Shown piece after piece: positions 1 through 6,094 of a stretch of 9,814 nucleotides of DNA. The first letter of the stretch is position 1, and each line of letters begins with the position of its first letter. Below the pieces are notes generated by a model, which was not told where the DNA came from, ran no database searches, and saw nothing but the letters and a program-made list of their open reading frames with translations. A program made the position numbers and the translations under genes. Source of the stretch: Bacteroidales bacterium (GTDB lineage Bacteria; Bacteroidota; Bacteroidia; Bacteroidales; UBA7960); the NCBI GenBank assembly GCA_007132825.1, contig SLNX01000039.1:1-9814 (forward strand), in the 5' to 3' direction.

Positions 1-141
1 ATTCACGGTATATACAACCCTGAACCGTTCCCCAACCGATGTTTCTGAAGGTCCCGAAACAGTGACTTCAATTTCTTCTGCAAAAAGCATTGCAGGATAA
101 AGCAAAATGAAAGCCAATAAAAAGTGCGGTAGCGATTTCAT
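1..141 (-). CDS. batD: BatD, N-terminal fragment (cut by the left edge)
   Basis: Reading the minus strand from an ATG at 139-141 gives 47 codons without a stop to the window edge. The first 21 or so residues form a signal peptide: basic start (MKSLPH), a hydrophobic core (LLAFILLYP), then a cleavage-like LFA before EEIEVTVSG. The mature start continues with SETSVGERFRVVYTVN, which matches the usual first strand of BatD proteins, where a periplasmic Ig-like domain opens with 'valGe.frl.ytvn'. The gene starts 18 bp after batC stops, in the same direction, as expected for the bat operon. BatD is known as a large exported protein with a C-terminal membrane anchor, thought to work with BatA, BatB and BatC in the envelope. 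Only the N-terminus is visible, so the naming rests on this motif plus the gene order. Confidence 0.85.
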   Translation of the reverse strand, partial: MKSLPHFLLAFILLYPAMLFAEEIEVTVSGPSETSVGERFRVVYTVN

Positions 142-159
142 TTTTCAAGCTTTTGCTGT

Positions 160-888
160 TTACCATTCTCTTTGCGATCTGACCGGTTCAAGGGTTTCCT
201 CTTCCCGGTTGATCTTTTCCTGTATCCTTTGTTCCTGCTGTCTCAATGCTTCCAGAATGCGTTCTGCATCCTGGGGTGACAATTGGTCAGGACGTTCGGC
301 AAGCTGGTCATCGCCCATGTCCGGTTGCATTTCTGGCGAACCATCCCCATCCTGTTCATCTTCTCCTTCATCATTATCAGGATCTTGATCCTGATCCTGC
401 TGATCGTCCTCGTCATTTTCATCGCCATCCTGCTCTGAAGTGTCTGGTGGTGGATCTTCCAGCAAGTTGAGTGCATAGGCCAAATTGTACCTGGTGTCTT
501 CATCATCGGGTGCCAGTCGCAATGCCTCTTTAAAAGCATCCACACTCTCAGGAATCTGGCCACTGCCCAGCAGGGTGTTGCCGAGGTTATGCCATCCGGC
601 AGCTCGCAATTCATCAGAAGCTGAAGCTTCCTGTGTCAGTTGGTTGAAAATTTCCTGGGCCTCTACCAGGCGTCCCTGCTTATATAAGGCATTGCCAAGA
701 TTGTGCCAGGCTTTGGGGTTGTCAGAATTTATTTCCAGTGCCCGGCGATAGCTTTGCTCTGCACCTGTATAATCTCCATCTTCAAAAAGCTTGTTACCCT
801 GCCGCAACAGCTGCAGGTCTTGTCCGCCAAAAGTAAGCGAAGCAAATACCTTTAAGATAAAAATGGTCAAGATGAAAGCTCTGATCAT
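160..888 (-). CDS. batC: BatC, exported TPR protein with acidic linker
   Basis: The 242-residue protein starts with a signal-peptide-like segment (about 1-20, FILTIFILKVFASLTF), so it is probably periplasmic. Tetratricopeptide repeats follow at about 24-57, 59-92 and 97-130, with typical signatures such as GNKLFEDGDYTGAEQSYRRA, AWHNLGNALYKQGRLVEA and GWHNLGNTLLGSGQIPES. Residues 145-195 are a low-complexity linker rich in Asp, Glu and Gln (stretches such as DQDQDPDNDEGEDEQDGDG). The C-terminus carries the motif LSPQDAERILEALRQQEQ (203-220), which recurs at the end of BatC proteins and is probably helical. The gene lies 17 bp after batB and 18 bp before batD, so it is almost certainly co-transcribed. 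In the family, BatC is thought to be a scaffold for the VWA proteins BatA and BatB; that role is inferred here, not shown. Confidence 0.9.
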   Translation of the reverse strand: MIRAFILTIFILKVFASLTFGGQDLQLLRQGNKLFEDGDYTGAEQSYRRALEINSDNPKAWHNLGNALYKQGRLVEAQEIFNQLTQEASASDELRAAGWHNLGNTLLGSGQIPESVDAFKEALRLAPDDEDTRYNLAYALNLLEDPPPDTSEQDGDENDEDDQQDQDQDPDNDEGEDEQDGDGSPEMQPDMGDDQLAERPDQLSPQDAERILEALRQQEQRIQEKINREEETLEPVRSQREW

Positions 889-905
889 ATTATTTTGATG
901 TTTTA

Positions 906-1934
906 TTAACCAAAAATGTTGATTTTCGAAAGATATTTGTTTTTTCTTTCCAGGACAACTATCTCAATTGAAAGCAAAATAAGTGCCAGCACAACGAAAA
1001 CATAATACCTGGTTTCATATTCTGCGAACATAAAAATTTCGAACTCCTCTTGTTCCAACGCCCGGATCTGTTCCAGTATTTCATCAAGTCCCAGATCTGC
1101 GCCACCTCCGTGCCGGAAAATGCCTCCCGTAGTCTCAGCTATTTCCCTAAGCATCTGTTCATTATACCTGCTAATCACCGTGTTACCGTCCTGATCGCGC
1201 AGATATCCGGTTATTTGTCCGTTTTCCTCAATGGGAATGGGTGCTCCCGTCCGGCTTCCTATGCCTATTGTATGGATGACTATCCCTTTATCTGCAGCCC
1301 GCTTAGCGGCTTGCAGCGGCGCGTCTTCATGGCTTTCTCCGTCGCTGATTATGATCATAGCTTTGTTATGGGGTTGATCATCCTGGAATGCAAGCACTGC
1401 CCTATCAATGGCAAGCTCTATGGCAGTGCCCTGCACTGCTACGCTGTTTGTGTTGGCTGTTCGTAAAATCATTTTGGCAGCGTTATGATCTGATGTTAGC
1501 GGAACCTGTGACTGTGCAGATCCGGCAAACAGAACGATGCCAATTCTGTCTTGCTCCAACCTGTCTATCAGTCTGTTTACTGCCAGCTTGGCTCGCTCAA
1601 GGCGGTTTGGACGTACATCCTGAGCAAGCATACTCCGGCTAACATCCAGCGCGACAATGATATCTGCACCTTCCACACGTAGCTCTTCCATCCGGCTACC
1701 TGTTTGAGGGTTTACCGAGGCCATGATAATTGACGAAATTGCTGCAACTATCAATAAAAACTTGATATAAGGGCGTTTGTCAGACAATAACGGACTCAAT
1801 GACCGGATAAGCGTTTCCTGCCCGAACGCTTTCAGGTTACGCTTTCGCAAATACCTGCTGATCAAAAATACAAACACAATTACCGGTATCAGCAAAAACA
1901 AATAAAACAACTCCGGATGTTCAAAACGTATCAT
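906..1934 (-). CDS. batB: BatB, membrane-anchored VWA protein
   Basis: The 342-residue protein has two N-terminal membrane helices (about 9-26 and 57-74), a von Willebrand factor A domain (about 90-290) and a C-terminal membrane helix (about 310-328). This is the standard BatA/BatB layout, with the VWA domain most likely on the periplasmic side. The metal-ion-dependent adhesion site is intact: DVSRS at 97-101, the Thr in QGTAIELAI, and the Asp of IIISDGES. The stretch MLAQDVRPNRLERAK just after the MIDAS is typical of Bat VWA proteins. The Arg in DVSRS, where BatA has Gly, is within normal BatB variation. The gene starts 6 bp after batA. I call it BatB rather than BatA from its position after batA and directly before the TPR gene batC. 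The molecular role of Bat proteins (oxygen or stress tolerance, envelope integrity) is not settled in the literature. Confidence 0.92.
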   Translation of the reverse strand: MIRFEHPELFYLFLLIPVIVFVFLISRYLRKRNLKAFGQETLIRSLSPLLSDKRPYIKFLLIVAAISSIIMASVNPQTGSRMEELRVEGADIIVALDVSRSMLAQDVRPNRLERAKLAVNRLIDRLEQDRIGIVLFAGSAQSQVPLTSDHNAAKMILRTANTNSVAVQGTAIELAIDRAVLAFQDDQPHNKAMIIISDGESHEDAPLQAAKRAADKGIVIHTIGIGSRTGAPIPIEENGQITGYLRDQDGNTVISRYNEQMLREIAETTGGIFRHGGGADLGLDEILEQIRALEQEEFEIFMFAEYETRYYVFVVLALILLSIEIVVLERKNKYLSKINIFG

Positions 1935-1940
1935 ATTGTC

Positions 1941-2942
1941 TTATGGTGTTGTTCTTAGCCATGTTTGCCTTAATAATGCTTCCAAACTCACAAAAACCAA
2001 CGTGAGTATCAGAAGTGGTAAAAATTCGTCCTGATAATGCGTAAACTCAGTTACATCGATTTTGGTTCTTTCAAGTTGATCAATATCTTCATAAACCTGC
2101 TCAAGTACATCCAACCGGTCAGCCCAGAAATACTGCCCCCCGGTCATGTCTGCAATTTGTTGCAACAGCGCCTCATCAACAGGGATTTCCACGTCCTGGT
2201 ACCTGATACCGTATGGTGTTTGAAAAGGGTAGGGGACAGGTCCGCTGCTTCCAACCCCAATGGTATAAACCCTGATGTCATAAAGTGCTGCGATCTCTGC
2301 CGCTGTCAATGGATCAATCACACCTCTGTTGTTGATGCCATCGGTAAGCAGAATGATCACACGGCTGATGGCGTCGCTGTCGCGCAACCGGTTAACTGCC
2401 GTGGCAAGGCCATCACCTATGGCGGTGCCATCTTCCACCATTCCTGTCCTGACATTTGCAGAAAGCTGTTTCAGCATGGCATGATCCGTGGTTAATGGCA
2501 CCAGGGTGAAGCTCTGGCCGCTGAAAACAGTCATCCCGATACGGTCGTTTGGTCGCATATCAATGAAGTCGAGCGCTGTCCTTTTTGCAGCTTCCATTCG
2601 GTTTGGCCTGAAATCTTCTGCAAGCATCGACCCCGAAATATCCAAAGTGATCATGATGTCGATCCCCTCGATGCTGACGTCCCTGGTGCTTGAGCTGCTT
2701 TGAGGCCTCGCCAGCGCAAAAATGAGAAACATCAGCGCAAACATTCGCAACACAAAGGGGAGATGAAGGAAGCGCAAACGAAAACCTTTCCTGACATTCC
2801 TTATAAAAGCGGAATGCACAAACCGTATGTCGGGCGAAATATCTCTGTGTTTGCGAATGTACCAGATCACAAACATGGGTATGGTAAGGAGCAACCAGAT
2901 GAACTCCTGCCGGGCAAATTCTATGTCGGTTAACCAGTTCAT
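1941..2942 (-). CDS. batA: BatA, membrane-anchored VWA protein
   Basis: The 333-residue protein has the Bat VWA layout: membrane helices at about 13-29 and 62-78, a VWA domain from about 93 to 290, and a C-terminal helix at about 307-323. The first residues (FARQEFIWLLLTIPMFVIWY) are characteristic of BatA. The MIDAS is complete: DISGS at 101-105, Thr173 in EDGTAIGDG, and Asp201 in ILLTDGINN. DFRPNRMEAAK (110-120) is the Bat-type segment behind the metal site. The start codon overlaps the stop codon of the upstream BatD-like gene by 4 bp (ATGA), which suggests translational coupling and fixes the start well. In the family, BatA and BatB are paralogous VWA proteins that are thought to form a complex with BatC and BatD and to be acted on by MoxR. 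That complex is inferred here from gene order. Confidence 0.93.
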   Translation of the reverse strand: MNWLTDIEFARQEFIWLLLTIPMFVIWYIRKHRDISPDIRFVHSAFIRNVRKGFRLRFLHLPFVLRMFALMFLIFALARPQSSSSTRDVSIEGIDIMITLDISGSMLAEDFRPNRMEAAKRTALDFIDMRPNDRIGMTVFSGQSFTLVPLTTDHAMLKQLSANVRTGMVEDGTAIGDGLATAVNRLRDSDAISRVIILLTDGINNRGVIDPLTAAEIAALYDIRVYTIGVGSSGPVPYPFQTPYGIRYQDVEIPVDEALLQQIADMTGGQYFWADRLDVLEQVYEDIDQLERTKIDVTEFTHYQDEFLPLLILTLVFVSLEALLRQTWLRTTP

Positions 2943-3886
2943 TCTTTATCGTTTATAACAACAGCAGTGTTTTTAACAAATACAAGCGCTTTTTCAAGCA
3001 TTCGTTCATGCTCCTGATGTTCCGGCTTGAACTTTGCAAATTTTACCATGTCGGCAAGTTCAAAGATCCGTTTAAACTCGCTCTGAAGCTCTTTTTCTTC
3101 AATATGTTCCGGAAGGTATTGCAGAATTTCGCCCGTTGTCATCTCAAGGGCATCAAGTTTGTATCGTTTGTAAAGATACTTCCTGATAATGGCCGTTAAC
3201 TCACTGTGAAATGCCTTAATTTCGCCCTTCTGCCACAACTCTTTTCGCCGAAGGGTTTCCAGACTGGAGATGGCTGCTATGTGGGCAGGTACTTCCGGTT
3301 TTTCCCATATCGTAGGTTCTTCGGCAGGCTTTTTTCTTTTTTTCAGGAACAGAATGAGCAATAGCACAATGAGCAGAACTCCAACCGTTAAAAGTATGTA
3401 TGGTAAGAACTCACGAAAGGTCCTCGGAAAACCAAAAAGTGGCTTGATGTCCTTGTAGCCCTCCTGCATGTCAACCTCAACCCCCCTTACTTCGAAAAGC
3501 TTTGCCTTGCTCTCAAAGGTGATGGTGTCATTTTCTGTAATAAATATAAACTCAAACGGTGGTATGGGAATATAGCCTTCTTCCCATGCAGTGATTCGGT
3601 GTTTTTGTTGCATGGTGATTCTGTCAGCGGCCTGCTCCAGGGTATCTACCAAACCGAAACGAAGTACCTCGATCTTTTGCGCTTCAAGTGTCTCCTTTCC
3701 AGGCCAGATCAATAAACCGTAATCAGGTGTTTTTACTGAGATTTCTAAGTCAGCGGGCTGACCAATCAGTATTTCCTGCGGCCTGAGTTGTATGCTGGCT
3801 TCAAAGTCCCCGCTTCCCAGCAAGTTCAGCGAGACAGAAGTTAAGACAAACAGAAATAGTGAAACATGTTTTACCATAGAGCGCAT
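2939..3886 (-). CDS. BatD-like / DUF4381-like membrane protein of the bat operon
   Basis: The 315-residue protein has a signal peptide (about 1-25), an extracytoplasmic beta-rich domain (about 28-140) starting with SIQLRPQEILIGQPADLEISV, and one transmembrane helix (about 161-181) followed by a basic stop-transfer run (KKRKK). Its cytoplasmic tail (182-315) is helical and carries motifs such as HSELTAIIRKYLYKRY and ALEMTTGEILQYL. The N-terminal half resembles the Ig-like repeats of BatD; the TM plus helical tail resembles DUF4381 proteins found beside VWA genes in other phyla. It sits between the DUF58 and batA genes, the usual place for this gene in Bacteroidota. It probably links the cytoplasmic MoxR/DUF58 pair to the membrane VWA proteins; that is inference. 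An alternative start at the second Met (codon 4, at 3877) would shorten it by only three residues. Confidence 0.8.
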   Translation of the reverse strand: MRSMVKHVSLFLFVLTSVSLNLLGSGDFEASIQLRPQEILIGQPADLEISVKTPDYGLLIWPGKETLEAQKIEVLRFGLVDTLEQAADRITMQQKHRITAWEEGYIPIPPFEFIFITENDTITFESKAKLFEVRGVEVDMQEGYKDIKPLFGFPRTFREFLPYILLTVGVLLIVLLLILFLKKRKKPAEEPTIWEKPEVPAHIAAISSLETLRRKELWQKGEIKAFHSELTAIIRKYLYKRYKLDALEMTTGEILQYLPEHIEEKELQSEFKRIFELADMVKFAKFKPEHQEHERMLEKALVFVKNTAVVINDKE

Positions 3887-3914
3887 ATGTGTCTGAACTT
3901 GGAGTCAGATATGA

Positions 3915-4784
3915 TTAATGACTTCGTTTTCTGAACAGTTTCATTAATGGTGGAATATAATCTTTATCGGTTGGTATGATAACATGATCTATTCCGGCGC
4001 GGGCAAAGGCATCGCGCATGTATTTGTCCTGCTTCTTATTGTATACCTCCATTTGGTCTCTAACTTTTTTGTCAGATGTGTTGATCCAGTATGGTTTTCC
4101 GGTTTCGGCATCACGAAGTTTCAATATACCAGCGGGAGGGATATATTTTTCACGTTTGTCATACACCTGGATACAGATCAGATCATGTTTCCTGGCCACA
4201 ATGTTCATTGCATCTGAATAATTCTCATCTTGATAATCGGATACCAGGAATGCAATTGATCTTTTTTTGATCACATTACGAAAATACTTTAATGCAGCTG
4301 AAAGGTCGGTAGCGCGACTCTCCGGTTTGAAGTTGATTAGTTCCCTGATGATCCTTAAAATATGCGCTGTTCCCTTTTTGGGTGGAATGAATTTCTCTAT
4401 GCGATCGGAGAAGAAAATCACACCAACCTTATCATTGTTGCTTATCGCTGAGAAAGCCAGGACACCAGCAATTTCGGTAATTATCTGCTCTTTTATGCGT
4501 CCGGTTGCGCCAAAATCGTTAGAACCGCTTACATCGATAAGAAGCATCACTGTCATTTCCCGCTCTTCCTCAAAAACCTTCACATATGGATGGTTAAAAC
4601 GTGCCGTAACGTTCCAGTCAATATTTCTGATATCATCACCATAATAATATTCTCTGACCTCAGTAAATGCCATACCACGGCCTTTAAAGGCACTATGGTA
4701 GTGACCTGAAAACAATTGGCTTGATATGCCCCGTGTCTTGATTTCGATTTTGCGTACTTTTTTAATCAGGTCCGTGGTTTCCAT
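3915..4784 (-). CDS. DUF58 domain protein (VWA-like, MoxR partner)
   Basis: The 289-residue protein has no membrane helix or signal peptide and should be cytoplasmic. It carries the DUF58 core: SAFKGRGMAFTEVREY (31-46) followed by GDDIRNIDWNVTAR (49-62). After this comes a VWA-like fold with a MIDAS-type DVSGS at 84-88 and a later ATDLSAAL segment that can supply the MIDAS threonine. The length of about 290 residues is normal for this family in Bacteroidota. DUF58 proteins are nearly always encoded next to moxR, as here, and are regarded as its adaptor or substrate; the exact reaction is unknown. The gene lies 63 bp downstream of moxR and 28 bp upstream of the BatD-like gene, in the same direction. 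The start at METTDL is supported by normal family length and by the lack of in-frame upstream coding sequence that matches the family. Confidence 0.9.
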   Translation of the reverse strand: METTDLIKKVRKIEIKTRGISSQLFSGHYHSAFKGRGMAFTEVREYYYGDDIRNIDWNVTARFNHPYVKVFEEEREMTVMLLIDVSGSNDFGATGRIKEQIITEIAGVLAFSAISNNDKVGVIFFSDRIEKFIPPKKGTAHILRIIRELINFKPESRATDLSAALKYFRNVIKKRSIAFLVSDYQDENYSDAMNIVARKHDLICIQVYDKREKYIPPAGILKLRDAETGKPYWINTSDKKVRDQMEVYNKKQDKYMRDAFARAGIDHVIIPTDKDYIPPLMKLFRKRSH

Positions 4785-4847
4785 CTCACATTGTAATTGG
4801 CATGTTCATAAGATGAAGGTATTTTTCTGCAAAGTATCATAATGGCA

Positions 4848-5831
4848 TTAAGGAACCTCAACAGCGTTCAAAATTTCATTGATGATCTCTTCTGAGGTGA
4901 TGTTTTCAGCTTCTGCTTCATAGGTGAGGCCTATGCGGTGTCGAAGCACATCGTGGCATATGGCCCGGATGTCTTCAGGAATAACATACCCCCTTTGCAG
5001 TATGAATGCATAGGCTTTTGATGCCAAAGCCATATTGATACTGGCCCTTGGCGATCCTCCATAACTGATCAGTGGTTTCAGCCTGCTCAGCTTGTATTCT
5101 TCGGGAAACCTGCTTGCAAAAACAATGTCGGTGATGTAATTCTCTATTTTTTCATCAATGTATACATCGCGAACAACTTTACGTGCATTAATTATCTGTG
5201 CAGGTTCAATCACCGCAGCAGTGGATGGGAATTGCTGAAGCATATTCTGGCGCAGGATCTCCTTTTCTTCCTCTTTTGTGGGATATCTGATGATCACTTT
5301 CATCATGAAACGGTCAACCTGGGCTTCCGGCAAAGGATAGGTACCCTCTTGTTCCAAAGGGTTCTCTGTGGCAAGCACCAAAAAAGGTTCATCCAGTATG
5401 AATGAGTGATCCCCGATGGTAACCTGGCGCTCCTGCATCGCTTCAAGCAGTGCACTCTGAACCTTCGCAGGTGCACGGTTTATCTCGTCAGCAAGAATAA
5501 AGTTTGCAAATACAGGCCCTTTGCGAACCAGGAATTCTTCTGTTTTCTGACTGTAAATCATGGTTCCGATAAGATCGGCCGGAAGAAGGTCTGGCGTGAA
5601 CTGGATGCGACTGAAACGGGCTTTTATTGCCTGTGCCAGTGATTTTATCGCCAGTGTTTTAGCAAGCCCAGGCACACCCTCAAGCAGAATATGGCCGTTC
5701 GCCAGCAAACCAACCAGCAGCCTGTCAACCATGCCTTTCTGTCCAACAATCACTTTTTGCATCTCTTCAGTAAGTTGGGTTACAAAGATGCTCTCCTTTT
5801 GAATGCGTTCATTCAACTCCTTGATGTCCAT
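4848..5831 (-). CDS. moxR: MoxR family AAA+ ATPase
   Basis: The 327-residue protein is a complete MoxR ATPase. Visible motifs are Walker A GVPGLAKT (52-59), Walker B ILADEINR (112-119), sensor 1 ATENP (154-158), the second-region arginine motif EAQVDRF (169-175) and sensor 2 within GGSPRASI (258-265, Arg262). The family Gly-Gln pair IVGQ at 28-31 is present. MoxR ATPases are cytoplasmic hexameric chaperone-like enzymes that use ATP to remodel or insert metal into partner proteins, typically VWA proteins. Five VWA or Bat proteins encoded just downstream are the obvious partners. It is the first gene of the minus-strand operon, and a promoter candidate lies about 40 bp upstream of its ATG. The start at MDIKELNERI gives the usual short N-terminal helix. 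Every ATPase motif is intact, so it should be active. Confidence 0.95.
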   Translation of the reverse strand: MDIKELNERIQKESIFVTQLTEEMQKVIVGQKGMVDRLLVGLLANGHILLEGVPGLAKTLAIKSLAQAIKARFSRIQFTPDLLPADLIGTMIYSQKTEEFLVRKGPVFANFILADEINRAPAKVQSALLEAMQERQVTIGDHSFILDEPFLVLATENPLEQEGTYPLPEAQVDRFMMKVIIRYPTKEEEKEILRQNMLQQFPSTAAVIEPAQIINARKVVRDVYIDEKIENYITDIVFASRFPEEYKLSRLKPLISYGGSPRASINMALASKAYAFILQRGYVIPEDIRAICHDVLRHRIGLTYEAEAENITSEEIINEILNAVEVP

Positions 5832-5868
5832 GTTTGTCGTTTTAAAAAGGATTTAAGATTTTGTAGGG

Positions 5869-5876
5869 CAAAAATA
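5869..5876 (-). promoter_or_regulatory. Candidate -7 element for the moxR-bat operon
   Basis: On the minus strand this reads TATTTTTG, an exact match to the Bacteroidota -7 consensus TAnnTTTG, 37 bp before the moxR ATG. It would give a leader of roughly 30 nt. I find no TTTG or TTG at the proper -33 distance (17-23 bp upstream), so the match is only half of the expected promoter and could be chance in this AT-rich stretch. Confidence 0.35.
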
Positions 5877-5948
5877 GAATCTGTAAAGACATACAGCCCG
5901 ATTTTGTAGTTAAAAAATGTTAAAGTATTGATTTTTAGCAGTATCGAT

Positions 5949-5987
5949 GGAACTGGGAACTGAGAGCTGAGAACCAATCAACCAATA
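5949..5987. repeat. Short tandem repeats in the divergent intergenic region
   Basis: Four 7-nt units in a row read ggaactg, ggaactg, agagctg, agaacca (5949-5976). Overlapping their end are two 8-nt units, aaccaatc and aaccaata (5972-5987). The block is purine-rich on this strand and differs from the AT-rich sequence on both sides. No ORF or obvious hairpin covers it. It may be a decayed simple repeat or a protein-binding array; the sequence does not decide between these. Confidence 0.5.
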
Positions 5988-6033
5988 AGCTTCTGGAACT
6001 TTGCTGTTTCTTTTAAAAAATTATTAAAAAACA

Positions 6034-6064
6034 TTTGGTAATTTAAAAAAGTGTATTACATTTG
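6034..6064 (+). promoter_or_regulatory. Bacteroidota-type promoter of the ABC-GntR operon
   Basis: A -33 element TTTG at 6034-6037 is followed after 19 bp by TACATTTG at 6057-6064, a full match to the -7 consensus TAnnTTTG of the Bacteroidota primary sigma factor. Both the elements and the spacing are what is expected. Transcription should begin around 6068-6072, giving a leader of about 25-35 nt before the first gene at 6095. The -7 box overlaps the left arm of an inverted repeat and part of a direct repeat, so the promoter is probably repressed by a bound protein, most likely the GntR regulator encoded third in the operon. Confidence 0.75.
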
Positions 6065-6089
6065 CAGTGTATTAGAAATGTAGAACACT
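6050..6089 (+). promoter_or_regulatory. Candidate GntR (YtrA-type) operator
   Basis: Three overlapping symmetries sit on the promoter start region. AGTGTATTA occurs twice as a direct repeat (6050-6058 and 6066-6074) with a 16-bp period. TACATTT (6057-6063) and AAATGTA (6076-6082) are perfect 7-bp inverted arms separated by 12 bp, centred near the predicted transcription start. AGTGT (6066-6070) and ACACT (6085-6089) form a further inverted pair. A dimeric repressor bound here would block both the -7 box and the start site. Assignment to the GntR protein at 7704-8063 is inference, based on the usual autoregulation of YtrA-type operons. Confidence 0.55.
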
Positions 6090-6094
6090 AAAAC

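Noticed and set aside
97..101. Arg in the BatB MIDAS (DVSRS, residues 97-101 of the protein) as a possible defect
   Set aside because: The DxSxS metal ligands are intact, and variation at the fourth position is normal in BatB. Coordinates given here are protein residues.
388..400. gatcctg-type repeats as a DNA-level repeat element
   Set aside because: They are explained by Asp/Gln codons in the BatC linker; no separate element is needed.
243..614. Minus-strand 123-codon frame overlapping batC in another phase
   Set aside because: It is a frame-shifted reading of the acidic linker of batC (rich in Met, Ile and Arg) and has no family features.
1050..1466. Plus-strand 138-codon open frame inside batB
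   Set aside because: It is antisense to a clear VWA protein, has no recognisable domain, and arises from the codon pattern of batB.
2037..2495. Plus-strand 152-codon open frame inside batA
   Set aside because: Antisense to batA, with Cys- and His-rich unnatural composition and no promoter; a shadow frame.
4267..4644. Plus-strand 125-codon open frame inside the DUF58 gene
   Set aside because: Antisense to a conserved gene with intact motifs; no independent evidence of coding.
4785..4847. Possible internal promoter between moxR and the DUF58 gene (ATACTTTGC on the minus strand)
   Set aside because: It resembles TAnnTTTG but is one base short, and no -33 element is visible; the gap is more likely a plain operon spacer.
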